Shown: positions 33,123-43,167, counted from the stretch's first letter. The stretch is 64,000 nucleotides of DNA from UBA822 sp965249775 (GCA_965249775.1 OZ252253.1:2046001-2110000), one strand, 5' to 3'. The notes: generated from the sequence alone by a model not told the origin. A program made the numbers and translations.

Positions 33123-34157
33123 TCACGCCGTGTACCGATCGAGCCCTCTCGACCTCAGCACCGTCTGGTCCTTCGTAACGATCATCCCTTCGATTCCGTC
33201 GAGGCGGTCGAGAAGCTCCATCCCCTCCCGGGGGCCGAGCACCAGGGCGGCGGTCGACAAGGCGTCCGCGGCCATCGCGGAGGGAGCCACCACGGAGACG
33301 CCGCTCGTATGCACGGGTGACGATCCCGTCCGTGGGTCGAGGATGTGGTGCAGGCTCATATCGGGCGTTAGGTACTGCATATAGTCACCGGAGGTGGCGA
33401 TGGACTCCCCTCTCAGCTGGAGCACTCCAAGGCTTCCATCCGGTACGCGTGGATCCTGAAGCCCAATTCTCCAGGCGTCGCCCCCGAGGCGCTCCCCGGC
33501 GGAGGCCATGTCGCCACCGGCGTTGACCAGCACCCTCTCGGCACCGCGTTTCCGGAGAACCTCGACGGCCCTGTCCACGATGTATCCCTTTGCGATCCCG
33601 TCGAGCGTCACTGCCATCCCGACCTTCTCGAAGGCGATCTCGCGGTCGCTCACCTGGACATGCCGGGACCCGACGAGCGCCAGGGCCCGCAGGACCTCCT
33701 CTCGAGGAGGCGCGACCCCCGCTTCGGAAAAACTCGCGCGATAGAGGTTGAGCAAAGGAGCGATCGTAATATCGAACGCGCCGGCGGTCAGCGCCGAGTA
33801 GTCGAGTCCCTTCTGAACCACTTCCAGCACTTCCCGAGGCGGAGCACGAACCACCCCGGCATCGTTGAGACTCCATACGGGAGTGCCGACGCGGTAGCGG
33901 CTCAGCAGGCTCTCGAGCCGTTCGATCTCATCGAACGTGTCGGTCACCATCACTCGTGCGGCCTCCGCGTCCGGATGCACTGCGGAAATGGTGACCAGCG
34001 TGCCCATTTGGGTTCGCGTGTGCCGAACCCGATGCAGTCCTGCACGCTCCAGAGCGGCCCGCAGCAGGCCTCCGCCCAGGAGCGCTGATGCGCCCACTGC
34101 CGCGGTGATCCGCAGAACCTGGCGCCGTGGGAGGCTGCGACTGGATGCGTCCGACAT
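33123..34157 (-). CDS. apbE: FAD:protein FMN transferase (ApbE)
   Basis: Enzyme of 344 residues that attaches FMN covalently to Ser/Thr of target flavoproteins, using FAD. Diagnostic motifs are LDGIAKGYIVDRAVEVLRKR and VLVNAGGDMASAG, with the C-terminal SVVAPSAMAADALSTAALVL segment that binds the metal. The N-terminus (RSLPRRQVLRITAAVGASAL) looks like a twin-arginine signal, so it acts in the periplasm. It follows the NosR-like gene after only 9 bp, and that protein carries a flavinylation motif. The pair is therefore a modifying enzyme and its substrate. Confidence 0.93.
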   Translation of the reverse strand: MSDASSRSLPRRQVLRITAAVGASALLGGGLLRAALERAGLHRVRHTRTQMGTLVTISAVHPDAEAARVMVTDTFDEIERLESLLSRYRVGTPVWSLNDAGVVRAPPREVLEVVQKGLDYSALTAGAFDITIAPLLNLYRASFSEAGVAPPREEVLRALALVGSRHVQVSDREIAFEKVGMAVTLDGIAKGYIVDRAVEVLRKRGAERVLVNAGGDMASAGERLGGDAWRIGLQDPRVPDGSLGVLQLRGESIATSGDYMQYLTPDMSLHHILDPRTGSSPVHTSGVSVVAPSAMAADALSTAALVLGPREGMELLDRLDGIEGMIVTKDQTVLRSRGLDRYTA

Positions 34158-34166
34158 TCGACCTCC

Positions 34167-36557
34167 CTACCGCGCCGAAGTTTCCAATTGGACCAGCCGG
34201 GCCCGAACGAAGTCCATGCTGTGTCGACACACACCCGCCTTGGTCAACAGCTTGGTCTCGCAGACGTTACATCGGACGCACTCCTTGAAATCGATCTCGG
34301 GTCCGCGGATGGCTCCGGTCGGACACGCGAATTCGCACACTTTGCAAGGGGCGCACTGCTCGACGCGCCGGATCCGGAAGATCGCCAGGAAGGAGGCGAC
34401 GCCCAACGCGGCCCCCAGGGGGCACACGTACCGGCAGTAAAACCGCGGCACGACGGCCGACGCCGCGAGAAATCCACCGGCGATACTCCACAACAGAACC
34501 GACGAGCTCAGATAGAAGACCGTCCCGAAGGGCTCGAAATATTGGTAGACCGCAATCTGGGCCGGCACGGCGGCCAAAACGACGATCAAGAGCAGAATCC
34601 CGTACTTGAGGTAGATGGCCCGGTCGTGGACTCGCTGGGGAAGGGCCCGCTGGAGACGGGTGGGCACGATCCACGTGATGAAATCCTGCAAGGCTCCAAA
34701 CGGACAGAGAAATCCGCAGAACACTCGGCCCCAGAGAAGGGTCGTGACCACCGTAAACCCGACTATGAGCAGCAAGGCCATATCCCTGAGGTAAACGCCC
34801 GGACCCGCGGTAATTCCACTGGTGATGTGCGAGACGGATAGGAAGCCGCGGTCGAAGAACCCGAGATAGATGAGCGTGACGGCGAGAGTGAAGCTCCCAA
34901 TCCGCCCACTCTTCGCGAAGAAGGCGTACAGAACGAGGCCCAGGAGGAGAACGAGGCGAATGACACGACCCCACCGGGTCTCGAGCAACAACCGAGACAG
35001 AGCCGTCTCGTCCTCGAAATCGTCAAAGTTCGAAAAGTCCAGATCGGGAACGGCCTGGGGTGAAGCAGGCGGAGGCGCAGCGGAGGCTGACAGGTCGAGC
35101 GACCCGTCCGCCAGATCCACGCCCGGCCCGGCGGTCGATTCCGGTTGCGTCGGTTCACCCGTCGGAGGGGGCGCTCCAGCGGGCTCGGCCGCATCTGGCG
35201 CCGCAGCGATCGCGTCCCCGCCGGTCGCGTCCCCGCCGGCCAAGGCCGCGGCAGCGGATCGCTCCTCGCGGGAAGCCGCTGCGTCGTCGGCGATAGCCGT
35301 ATCCGTACCAGGCGTCTCTGCAGTGGCTGGCTCCGTGCCGCCCGCCACCACCGTTACCGTCTCTACGGTGGCTGGCTCTGCAACCTCAGGTTCGGCACCA
35401 GCAGGATCTGCACTTGCTGGCTCCTCGGGGGCCGGCTCCGCGGCTGGCTCCGCGGCAGGCTCTGCGGCGGCCAACGCCGCGGACGCCGCCCGTTCGCGGA
35501 CACCGGCCAATACCTCGGGCGGAACAACATAGTCCGCCAGACCAGGGTCACCGGCCCCATCGTCGTAAACAACCGCGAAGGGACGCTCGAGATCGACAGC
35601 GTGGTCCATCCTCATGATCAGCGTATATGTGACCTGATTGGCTGCCCGACCCTCGTACGGGACTCCCAGGAAGGTGATCCTCCTGCTCGGAACCGGATAA
35701 ACCTCCCCGTCTTGGTGGATCGAGAGCGAGTTGCTGCGGAACCCCGCGACAGCGCTACCGTCGATGCCGACGAGCATGACGTGATCGTCGCCAATCAAGC
35801 CGTCTATCCGCTCGCTTACGTCTTGGTACCTCACGATTCCCATCAGCAGGGCTCCGAGCGACCCGTCGCCCATATACGCGAACGAGAGCTCCATGCCCTC
35901 CGCGTTGAATCTCTGGATCGGCATCGTTCGGACGTAGCCGGTGGCGATCATCTCGAGCCACGTGAGCTCCTCGAGCGCCCCAGCCGTCTCGGGCGCGGTC
36001 GACTCACTGACCAGCAGATACGCGAGCGCCACCCGCCGGGCCGAGTTACGGATACCACGGAACATGGCGTTCGCAGATATCGAGGCGCCGCTGACGCCGT
36101 CCAGATCCCTACCCACCTGGAACCGCTCGCCAATGTGCTTGTCGACGACCTGCGGCTCGAGGCGTGCACGCCTCAGAAAGTCCCCGCGCGAACTGATGAG
36201 CGACTCGCGGTAGTCGACGATGTGCATGCCCGTGAGACGCCCCATCACGTCCATCCCGACCAAGACATCGATCCGGCCGCTGTAGCCGAACTGGATCGGT
36301 GGCACGTTCGCCGTCAGGTACACGTAACCGACCACGCCTGGCGTCCCGTCCGTGCCGGTCCCGTACGCGGTGTAGACAGGTGGGAGGCCCGCCTTCGCGG
36401 AAAAGCTATCGGCCGCGGGCATCACCGACTGGATCATCTCGGCGGTGACTTCCTGGCGCATCTGGGCGGCCGCGGAAGAGGGAGAAACGAGGAAGGGGGA
36501 TGCGGAGAGGAGAGACCCCAGCGCCCACACAACCTTCGCTGGCCTTAGGTGATCCAT
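34167..36557 (-). CDS. NosR/NirI-like membrane flavo-iron-sulfur protein
   Basis: Protein of 796 residues. A signal peptide is followed by an FMN-binding domain (about residues 40-180) whose flavinylation motif DGVSGAS places FMN on Ser159. A 160-residue Ala/Pro/Glu-rich linker (about 345-500) comes next. The membrane part has the paired CxxxCP loops FCGFLCPFGALQD and YCRYVCPLGAALG. Two ferredoxin-type clusters follow: CAPCKVCEFACP and CVRCNVC, the latter lacking the usual last CP pattern. Relatives pass electrons between the membrane and periplasm, for example to nitrous-oxide reductase, but no nos genes are nearby. It probably forms an electron-transfer module with ApbE. Confidence 0.85.
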   Translation of the reverse strand: MDHLRPAKVVWALGSLLSASPFLVSPSSAAAQMRQEVTAEMIQSVMPAADSFSAKAGLPPVYTAYGTGTDGTPGVVGYVYLTANVPPIQFGYSGRIDVLVGMDVMGRLTGMHIVDYRESLISSRGDFLRRARLEPQVVDKHIGERFQVGRDLDGVSGASISANAMFRGIRNSARRVALAYLLVSESTAPETAGALEELTWLEMIATGYVRTMPIQRFNAEGMELSFAYMGDGSLGALLMGIVRYQDVSERIDGLIGDDHVMLVGIDGSAVAGFRSNSLSIHQDGEVYPVPSRRITFLGVPYEGRAANQVTYTLIMRMDHAVDLERPFAVVYDDGAGDPGLADYVVPPEVLAGVRERAASAALAAAEPAAEPAAEPAPEEPASADPAGAEPEVAEPATVETVTVVAGGTEPATAETPGTDTAIADDAAASREERSAAAALAGGDATGGDAIAAAPDAAEPAGAPPPTGEPTQPESTAGPGVDLADGSLDLSASAAPPPASPQAVPDLDFSNFDDFEDETALSRLLLETRWGRVIRLVLLLGLVLYAFFAKSGRIGSFTLAVTLIYLGFFDRGFLSVSHITSGITAGPGVYLRDMALLLIVGFTVVTTLLWGRVFCGFLCPFGALQDFITWIVPTRLQRALPQRVHDRAIYLKYGILLLIVVLAAVPAQIAVYQYFEPFGTVFYLSSSVLLWSIAGGFLAASAVVPRFYCRYVCPLGAALGVASFLAIFRIRRVEQCAPCKVCEFACPTGAIRGPEIDFKECVRCNVCETKLLTKAGVCRHSMDFVRARLVQLETSAR

Positions 36558-36709
36558 CGTCCTCCGTGGCTCGCCCTCATGGAGCTTCTCCGGGAAGTTT
36601 CGCCCGGGCGGTGTGAGTTCTAGGCCCCTCTCATCGGCTAGTCAAGCCGAGGGGGCGCCGCCCTCGCCTGCTTGACTCGGCCCCGTGCGTCGACGATGAT
36701 TCCCGCCTC

Positions 36710-37045
36710 ATGCGACGATCACGATCTCATAAGTTGATGTCGGGCCTCCTGTTGGTGGTCCTCGGGGCGTTGGGCACTGGCCTTCCGTCCCATAGTCACC
36801 AGATGGATGACGCCGGTCCCCTCGAGCTCGTCCCGCCGGATCATCATGGGCACGCGGTCATCCTGACGGATCAGTCCGACCGGATCCCAACAGTGCCCGG
36901 CACGTTCGCCGTGCCGGCCACGACGACGGCGCTCGTGGCGGTCCCGATCTTCACAGCCGTTGAGATCCCGCCGCTCCAGCGCGACGCACCGCATGAGCGC
37001 GCGCCCCCTTCCGCCTCCCCACGCGCCCCGCCTCTCCCGGTCTGA
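36710..37045 (+). CDS. Small secreted His-rich protein upstream of metal-efflux genes
   Basis: Protein of 111 residues with a signal-like N-terminus (HKLMSGLLLVVLGALGTG). The mature part has His clusters (SHSHQMDD and PPDHHGHAV) and a Pro-rich C-terminus (ERAPPSASPRAPPLPV). This layout is common for small hypothetical proteins at the head of heavy-metal efflux operons. It is 111 bp upstream of the CzcC-like gene on the same strand and may bind metal in the periplasm. No named family is assigned. Confidence 0.6.
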   Translation: MRRSRSHKLMSGLLLVVLGALGTGLPSHSHQMDDAGPLELVPPDHHGHAVILTDQSDRIPTVPGTFAVPATTTALVAVPIFTAVEIPPLQRDAPHERAPPSASPRAPPLPV

Positions 37046-37156
37046 TCCGAGCGCCTTCGGCGCCCGGCCCCTACCCGTATAGCCTAGAACCGAGACGCTT
37101 CGGTGCCTGTGTAACCTCGTGGCATCGAGCCGGAACACGACCCGGGAGTCGCGACC

Positions 37157-38464
37157 GTGAACAGTCCGACCAGAATTATCCTACTTCTCGCCGCCCTGAG
37201 CCCATGGCCTACAAGCATGGGGGCGCAGGAGACCATGACACGGGTGAGCCTCGACGAGGCGCTCCGACTCTTTTCCGAGAACAACCTCGAGCTCCGCCTC
37301 GCACGGTCCCGCGCGGCAGAGGCGGCGGGGCTCGCGCGACAAGGGAGGGCGTTTCCGAACCCGATCGTCGACCTCAGCCATGAGCCGCTTTCCCGGGGTG
37401 CCGAAAGCTACTCGGAGACCTACCTCAACCTGAGCCAGCGCTTCGAGGTCTCCGGGGAACGGGGAGCCCGGGGTGAGGCGGCAGACTGGCGCTTGGCTAC
37501 CGCCGAAGCGCTCGTGCGAGCGGACAGCGCCCGGCTCGCATTTACGGTGAAGCGGGCGTTCGTCGAGGCGGAGATGACGGAGGACCACCTGGCGGTGACG
37601 GAGCAGGCCGTCCAGATCTTTCGTGGAGGCGAGCGTAACGCGGCCATACGCGAAGCAGAGGGGGACATTTCCTTCTACGACCTACAACGGCTGCGCATTG
37701 AACGAATGCGTTACGAGAATCTGGTGGCCGAAGCGGATCTGGCGGCCCGGGCCGCTCGAAGAAGGCTGGCGCTACTGATCCTTCCGGAGGCAGCAGGATC
37801 TTCCCGGACGGTCAGGCAAGAGATCGCCCCTGGCCAGCGAATCGCGACGTTGCCCACGCAGCCGGTGTTGGAAGCGGCTTTCGACGCTTTCGAGCGGGCT
37901 GTCTCGCGGCGACCGGAGGTCGAGGCCGCATCAGCGGAAGTTCGGGCCACTCAAGCCAGCGAGCGGGTCGCCCGTGCCGTGCGCATTCCCGACATCACTG
38001 CCACCGGAGGCTACAAGCGCCAATCGGACGGTTTCAGCGGTGCCTTCCTGGGACTCTCCGTTCCCCTTCCGCTGTTCGACCGACGCTCTGGCGAGATCGA
38101 AGCTGCGGGGGCGCGGCTTCGGGGCGCCGAGGAGCGTCGGGGGCTGACGCGACGTCGGATAGAGGCGGATCTCCGCAACACCATTGAGGCATACAGGAGT
38201 TTGAGAGACCGAAGCGCCTTCTTGGAGGACAACAGCCTCGCCGACGGCCCGAACATCCTCGACATCGCACAGGTGGCTTACGACGCCGGTGAGATGACAC
38301 TCGTGGAGCTCTTGGACGCGGCAGATGCGCTTCGGAACGCTCGCATGGCGGAGGCCCGGCTCAGCGCCAATCTGTGGATCGCGCTCTACGACCTGGAACG
38401 GGCTCAGGGCGGTCTCGATGTCGCGGCCCCTCAACAAACCACCTCGACCGGGGGCGCACGATGA
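37157..38464 (+). CDS. Outer-membrane efflux protein, TolC/CzcC family
   Basis: Outer-membrane channel of 435 residues with a signal peptide (RIILLLAALSPWPTSMGAQ). The long helical hairpins are typical: VSLDEALRLFSENNLELRLA at the start of the first repeat, GLARQGRAFPNPIVDLSHEP, and a second repeat with VSRRPEVEAASAEVRATQAS and ALRNARMAEARLSANLWIAL. It is the channel of a tripartite heavy-metal pump. Its stop overlaps the adaptor start (ATGA at 38461-38464), giving the usual C-B-A order. Confidence 0.9.
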   Translation: MNSPTRIILLLAALSPWPTSMGAQETMTRVSLDEALRLFSENNLELRLARSRAAEAAGLARQGRAFPNPIVDLSHEPLSRGAESYSETYLNLSQRFEVSGERGARGEAADWRLATAEALVRADSARLAFTVKRAFVEAEMTEDHLAVTEQAVQIFRGGERNAAIREAEGDISFYDLQRLRIERMRYENLVAEADLAARAARRRLALLILPEAAGSSRTVRQEIAPGQRIATLPTQPVLEAAFDAFERAVSRRPEVEAASAEVRATQASERVARAVRIPDITATGGYKRQSDGFSGAFLGLSVPLPLFDRRSGEIEAAGARLRGAEERRGLTRRRIEADLRNTIEAYRSLRDRSAFLEDNSLADGPNILDIAQVAYDAGEMTLVELLDAADALRNARMAEARLSANLWIALYDLERAQGGLDVAAPQQTTSTGGAR

Positions 38465-39978
38465 CTCCCCATACGGTTCGGCGCTTCCGGAGGCCGACGG
38501 CCGCGGCGTCGTGGCTCGTGTTGACGATCGGCTCGACCTTGTGGGCCGTGGGCTGTGGCGATTCGGGCGCCGTCACCGAGGAGGTCGAGATCGGCGCGGT
38601 CGTGGTCACGCAATGGAACGACTCGACGGAGCTCTTCCTCGAATACCCCTACCCGGTCGCGGGAGAGGCGACCGGAAACTGGGCGATTCACCTCACCGAC
38701 ATGGAGGACTTCAAGCCCATTCGCTCGGGGAGCCTGGCGGTCCACTTCACGAGCGCCACGGGTTCGGCCGAGACATTCGAGATCGATGCGCCGGCCCGGG
38801 ACGGGATCTTCCTCCTCGATCCGGTCGTGTCGCGGCCCGGGAACTACCGGGTCGAGCTCGTGCTCACGAGCCCACAGGTGAGCAGCCGACACTTTCTCGA
38901 CCAGGTGGTGGTCCATTCCAGCCTCGAGGAGGCAACAGCGGTCGAGGCGTCGGAAGACGGGGGTGGGATCGGTTTCCTGAAGGAACAGCAGTGGGTGATG
39001 CCGTTTTCGGTACACCCAGCCCGTGAGGGCGAGGTGCATCGAACCGTGGCGGCTCCAGGAGAGATCGTTCCACCCGATGGCGCGCTCGTTCAGGTGAGCG
39101 CGCTGGTGGAGGGAATCGCCCCCGCCGAGGGGAATCGTGATGCCCCCTCGGTCGGGGAAGCGGTTCGTGAGGGCCAGGTCCTCGTGGTCCTCGCCCCTAC
39201 GGCTCAAGAGGGAGGCTTCGCTCAGGCGCGGGGCCGGGTGGAGCGGCTGGAACGGGAGGTGGGGCGGACCGAGCGGCTGTTCGAGGCCGGAGCAATCCCC
39301 AGTCGACGTTTGGAAGAGGCTCGTCATGACCTGGAGATCGCGCGAGCCGAGGTCGACGCCCTGGGTGGCATGACGGACGGTAGTTACCAGCTCAATCTGC
39401 GGGCCCCCATCTCGGGCGTCATCGCGGAACGAAGCTTCGTGCCGGGAGGACGTGTGGAACCGGGCGTGCCTCTCTTCACGATCGTCGATCTCACGACGGC
39501 CTGGCTCAGGGTCCAAGTGCCGGCCTCGACCGCGACCAGCATTCCCGACGGTGCGCAAGCAACCTTCACCGTGGAGGACTCCGACCGCGTCTTCGGCACA
39601 TCACGGCTTCTGTCAATCGGAAGCGTCATCAACCCCCTGACCCGCACGGTGCCCGTGGTCTTCGAGACCGAGGCGTCCGGCGGTCCCCTCACCTTCGGAC
39701 AGCTAGCGCAGGCCGACATACCCACGGGCGGCACGGTTTCGGGCATCGTACTCCCGAACGGCGCCATTCTGGATGACAACGGAACGTGGGTGGCCTATGT
39801 GCAGACCGGAGGTGAAGCCTTCGAGCGGCGCATCCTCACTCTGGGCGCGCGCGACGGAGTGTCGTCTCAAGTGTTGGCCGGGGTCGACCCCGGAGAGATG
39901 ATCGTGACCACGGGTGCCTACCAGGTTCGCCTCGCCTCGTTGTCCGGCGGCGACTTTGCCGGCGCACACGCCCACTAG
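38461..39978 (+). CDS. RND efflux periplasmic adaptor (CzcB-like)
   Basis: Membrane-fusion protein of 505 residues from the ATG that overlaps the channel stop. It has a lipoprotein-like N-terminus (TLWAVGCGDSG). It carries an extra N-terminal about 150-residue beta domain (FLEYPYPVAGEATGNWAIHL), as in CzcB-type adaptors. A barrel-sandwich/lipoyl part and coiled hairpin (ARGRVERLEREVGRTERLFE) follow, then beta-barrel and membrane-proximal domains (DDNGTWVAYVQTGGEAFERR). It would link pump and channel. The C-terminus (GGDFAGAHAH) ends in His residues. Confidence 0.9.
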   Translation: MTPHTVRRFRRPTAAASWLVLTIGSTLWAVGCGDSGAVTEEVEIGAVVVTQWNDSTELFLEYPYPVAGEATGNWAIHLTDMEDFKPIRSGSLAVHFTSATGSAETFEIDAPARDGIFLLDPVVSRPGNYRVELVLTSPQVSSRHFLDQVVVHSSLEEATAVEASEDGGGIGFLKEQQWVMPFSVHPAREGEVHRTVAAPGEIVPPDGALVQVSALVEGIAPAEGNRDAPSVGEAVREGQVLVVLAPTAQEGGFAQARGRVERLEREVGRTERLFEAGAIPSRRLEEARHDLEIARAEVDALGGMTDGSYQLNLRAPISGVIAERSFVPGGRVEPGVPLFTIVDLTTAWLRVQVPASTATSIPDGAQATFTVEDSDRVFGTSRLLSIGSVINPLTRTVPVVFETEASGGPLTFGQLAQADIPTGGTVSGIVLPNGAILDDNGTWVAYVQTGGEAFERRILTLGARDGVSSQVLAGVDPGEMIVTTGAYQVRLASLSGGDFAGAHAH

Positions 39979-40032
39979 CGGTAGGACTTCGGGGGAGACG
40001 ACGATGCTACGCCGGGTGACACGGGGACGACG

Positions 40033-43000
40033 ATGCTAGGACGCCTGATCCGGTGGTCCATCGACAACCACGTCTTTGTTCTGGTCGGGACGGCCGTTCT
40101 CTTGGTGGCCGGAACCATCACCGCGGTTCGGATGCCCGTCGACGTCTTCCCCGACCTTACCGCTCCGACCGTTACGGTTCTGACCGAAGCCCACGGGATG
40201 GCGCCCGAAGAGGTGGAAGCCCTCGTCACCTTCCCGGTCGAGACGGCCGTGAACGGTGCCACAGGCGTGCGCCGAGTGCGTTCGACCACGTCGCAGGGCA
40301 TCAGCATCGTGTGGGTGGAGTTCGATTGGGGAACGGACATCTTCCGAGCCCGTCAGATCGTCAATGAGAAGCTCCAGCTCGTTGCTTCGGGACTCCCGGA
40401 GGGCGTCGGGGCACCTGTCCTCGCCCCGATTTCATCGATCATGGGCGAAGTCATGCTGATCGCCCTGACGGGTGACGCATCCGTCTCCCCCATGGACCTG
40501 CGTTCCGCTGCCGACTGGACGGTCAGGCGACGCCTCTTGGCGGTGCCGGGGGTCGCACAGGTCGTCCCGATCGGGGGTGAGGTCAAACAGTACCAGATCT
40601 TGGTGGAGCCCCCCCGTTTGGCCGCCCTGGGAGTGAGTCTCCAGGACATACTGCTCGCCGCCGAGGGCTCCAACATCAACGCATCGGGTGGGGTCTTCAT
40701 GGAGCGCGGACAGGAATACCTGATCCGAGGGACAGGTCGTGTCCAACACCTCGACGACATCGCCGGGACCGTGGTCGCGGTGCGAGAAGGAACGCCCGTT
40801 ACGATCGGCGATGTGGCCGAGGTGCGCGTCGGGCCGGCCACCCGCCTTGGGGAGGGATCCGCCAACGCCCGTCGGGCCGTAATCCTCACGGTCCAGAAAC
40901 AGCCCGACACGAACACACTCGAGCTCACGGAGAGGATCCTTCAGGAGTTGGCGGATATCGAGGTGGGCTTGCCGGCCGGAATGGAGATCAACCCCGGCAT
41001 CTTTCGTCAAGCAGACTTCATCGAGACGGCCGTGGCCAACGTCATCGAGGCGTTACGTGACGGAGCGATCCTCGTGGTGGTGATCCTTTTCATCTTCCTC
41101 TGGAGCCTTCGCACCACGCTCATCTCGGTGCTCGCGATTCCCCTTTCGCTGATCACCGCCGTCTTGGTTCTGAAGCTGCTGGACATCACGATCAACACGA
41201 TGACGTTGGGCGGAATGGCGATCGCCATCGGAGCGCTCGTAGACGATGCGGTGATCGTCGTCGAAAACGTCTTCCGCCGCCTGCGGGAGAACCGGCACCT
41301 CCCGCCGGAGGAGCGACAGCCGGTCCATGACGTGGTTTTTAGTGCATCCAAGGAAATCCTGGCGAGCATCGTCATCGCTACGTTGGTCATCAGCGTAGTC
41401 TTCCTGCCCATCTTCTTCCTGTCCGGGGTCGAGGGACGGATGCTCCGGCCGCTCGGACTGGCCTACATCGTTGCGATCCTGGCTTCGTTGCTGGTGGCAC
41501 TCACCGTTACGCCGGCGCTCTCCGCCTACCTGCTGCCGTTCTCGAAGGCTATAGAAACGGACGAGGAGAGCCGAGCCGTTCGAGCGCTCAAGGGCGTGTA
41601 TTCAACGACGTTGAACGCCGTGCTGCGTCATCCCCGCTTCGTCATGATGGGCACTGTGGGCCTCATTGCCGCGTCGCTGGTGGTCCTTCCCTTCCTCGGC
41701 CGCTCGTTTCTGCCCGAGTTCCAGGAGGGCTCCCTCGTCATCAGCGCGCTTACCGTGCCGGGCACGTCCCTCGACGAGTCCGACGCCATCGGCCGTAGGA
41801 TCGAGGAGATCCTTCTCGCTCACCCCGCCGTCGCGGAGACGGCCCGGCGCACGGGCAGGGCCGAGCTCGACGAGCACGCGCAGGGCGTAAACGCTGCTGA
41901 GATCGACGCCCGCCTCGAGCTGAGCGGGTACGACTACGACACGGTGCTCGAAGAGTTGCGCGCGAGCCTCGGCCTCGTACCGGGAACCCAGATAACGATC
42001 GGCCAGCCCATCGGTCACCGCATCGACCACATGTTGTCCGGCACGAGGGCGAGCATCGCCATCAAGCTCTTCGGACCGGACCTGTACGAGTTGCGCCGTT
42101 TGGCCGCCCAGATCGAGGGGGTAGCGCAGCAGGTCGAGGGCACCGTGGATGTCGCCGTCGAGCCACAGGCCGACGTACCCCAAGTGCGGGTTGCCATGGC
42201 GCGGCCGGCGATGGCCCGTTACGGCGTGACGCCGAGACACCTGGCAGAGGCCATCGACGTGGCCTTCGCGGGGGAGGCCGTCTCTCAGGTTCTGGAAGGC
42301 GAGCGCGCCTTCGATCTCGTCGTGCGTTTCGCGCCCGAGTACCGAGGCAGCCTCGATGCCGTGCGCGCCGCTCGGATCAACACCCCTGTCGGGGCTCAGG
42401 TCCCACTCGCGTCCTTGGCCGACGTCCGCCAGGACCTCGGCCCCAACGCGGTCTCCCGGGAGGACGTCCAGAGGCTGATCGTCGTCCAGTCGAACGTTGC
42501 CGGACGCGACGTCGGCAGTGTCGTGGATGACATCCGGGTAGCGATCGAGGCGGCGGTGGACATGCCGTCGGGATACCACGTCGAATACGGCGGCCAGTTC
42601 GAGTCCGCCAGTGAGGCCACGCGAACCATCGGCCTGATGAGCCTGCTTTCGTTGGCAGCAATCTTTCTGCTTCTCTTCGCCGAGTTCGGCTCCGTCCGTC
42701 AGGTGCTCCTCGTCATGGTAAACCTGCCCTTGGCCCTCGTCGGCGGAATCCTGGCCGTGTGGCTCAGTAGTGGCGTACTCAACGTGGCAACCCTGGTCGG
42801 ATTCATCACGCTCTTCGGCATCGCGGTGAGGAACGGGATCCTCATGGTGAGCCACTACAACCATCTGCTCGGAGAGGGAGTGGCGCTGCGGCAAGCGGTG
42901 GTCCAGGGATCCATGGAGCGGTTGAGCCCGATCATGATGACCGCACTCACTGCCGGGCTTGCGTTGCTACCGCTCGCGCTGTCTGGAGGGGAACCCGGGA

Positions 43001-43167
43001 ACGAGATCCAGAGCCCCATGGCCGTCGTGGTGCTGGGAGGAATCCTCACCTCCCTCGCTCTGAACATGGTCGTGGTGCCGGTGCTCTTCCTCAGGTACGG
43101 AACTGCGAACGGGCGCCCTCTTGCCACCGGGGGCGAGGCGGCACATGCTGAAAGTCATGTCGTGTAG
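40033..43167 (+). CDS. Heavy-metal efflux RND transporter (CzcA/CusA-type)
   Basis: Inner-membrane pump of 1044 residues with full RND architecture. Distinctive HME-RND segments are DVFPDLTAPTVTVLTEAHGM, GATGVRRVRSTTSQGIS and GIAVRNGILMVSHYNHL. The helix-4 motif is AIGALVDDAVIVVEN (Asp404, Asp405, Glu411). That resembles AIG-type pumps more than the DFG type of classical CzcA, so the metal cannot be assigned safely. It follows the adaptor gene after a 54-bp gap. An 11-codon open frame with a good ribosome-binding site (ATG 40004) ends across the start codon. Confidence 0.92.
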   Translation: MLGRLIRWSIDNHVFVLVGTAVLLVAGTITAVRMPVDVFPDLTAPTVTVLTEAHGMAPEEVEALVTFPVETAVNGATGVRRVRSTTSQGISIVWVEFDWGTDIFRARQIVNEKLQLVASGLPEGVGAPVLAPISSIMGEVMLIALTGDASVSPMDLRSAADWTVRRRLLAVPGVAQVVPIGGEVKQYQILVEPPRLAALGVSLQDILLAAEGSNINASGGVFMERGQEYLIRGTGRVQHLDDIAGTVVAVREGTPVTIGDVAEVRVGPATRLGEGSANARRAVILTVQKQPDTNTLELTERILQELADIEVGLPAGMEINPGIFRQADFIETAVANVIEALRDGAILVVVILFIFLWSLRTTLISVLAIPLSLITAVLVLKLLDITINTMTLGGMAIAIGALVDDAVIVVENVFRRLRENRHLPPEERQPVHDVVFSASKEILASIVIATLVISVVFLPIFFLSGVEGRMLRPLGLAYIVAILASLLVALTVTPALSAYLLPFSKAIETDEESRAVRALKGVYSTTLNAVLRHPRFVMMGTVGLIAASLVVLPFLGRSFLPEFQEGSLVISALTVPGTSLDESDAIGRRIEEILLAHPAVAETARRTGRAELDEHAQGVNAAEIDARLELSGYDYDTVLEELRASLGLVPGTQITIGQPIGHRIDHMLSGTRASIAIKLFGPDLYELRRLAAQIEGVAQQVEGTVDVAVEPQADVPQVRVAMARPAMARYGVTPRHLAEAIDVAFAGEAVSQVLEGERAFDLVVRFAPEYRGSLDAVRAARINTPVGAQVPLASLADVRQDLGPNAVSREDVQRLIVVQSNVAGRDVGSVVDDIRVAIEAAVDMPSGYHVEYGGQFESASEATRTIGLMSLLSLAAIFLLLFAEFGSVRQVLLVMVNLPLALVGGILAVWLSSGVLNVATLVGFITLFGIAVRNGILMVSHYNHLLGEGVALRQAVVQGSMERLSPIMMTALTAGLALLPLALSGGEPGNEIQSPMAVVVLGGILTSLALNMVVVPVLFLRYGTANGRPLATGGEAAHAESHVV

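Noticed and set aside
34870..36548. Long plus-strand open frames opposite the NosR-like gene
   Set aside because: They mirror the Ala/Pro-rich linker and the third-position GC of the true minus-strand gene, have no ribosome-binding sites and no recognisable protein pattern.
41602..42894. 430-codon minus-strand frame inside the RND pump gene
   Set aside because: Antisense shadow of the conserved pump; composition and lack of motifs show it is not a gene.
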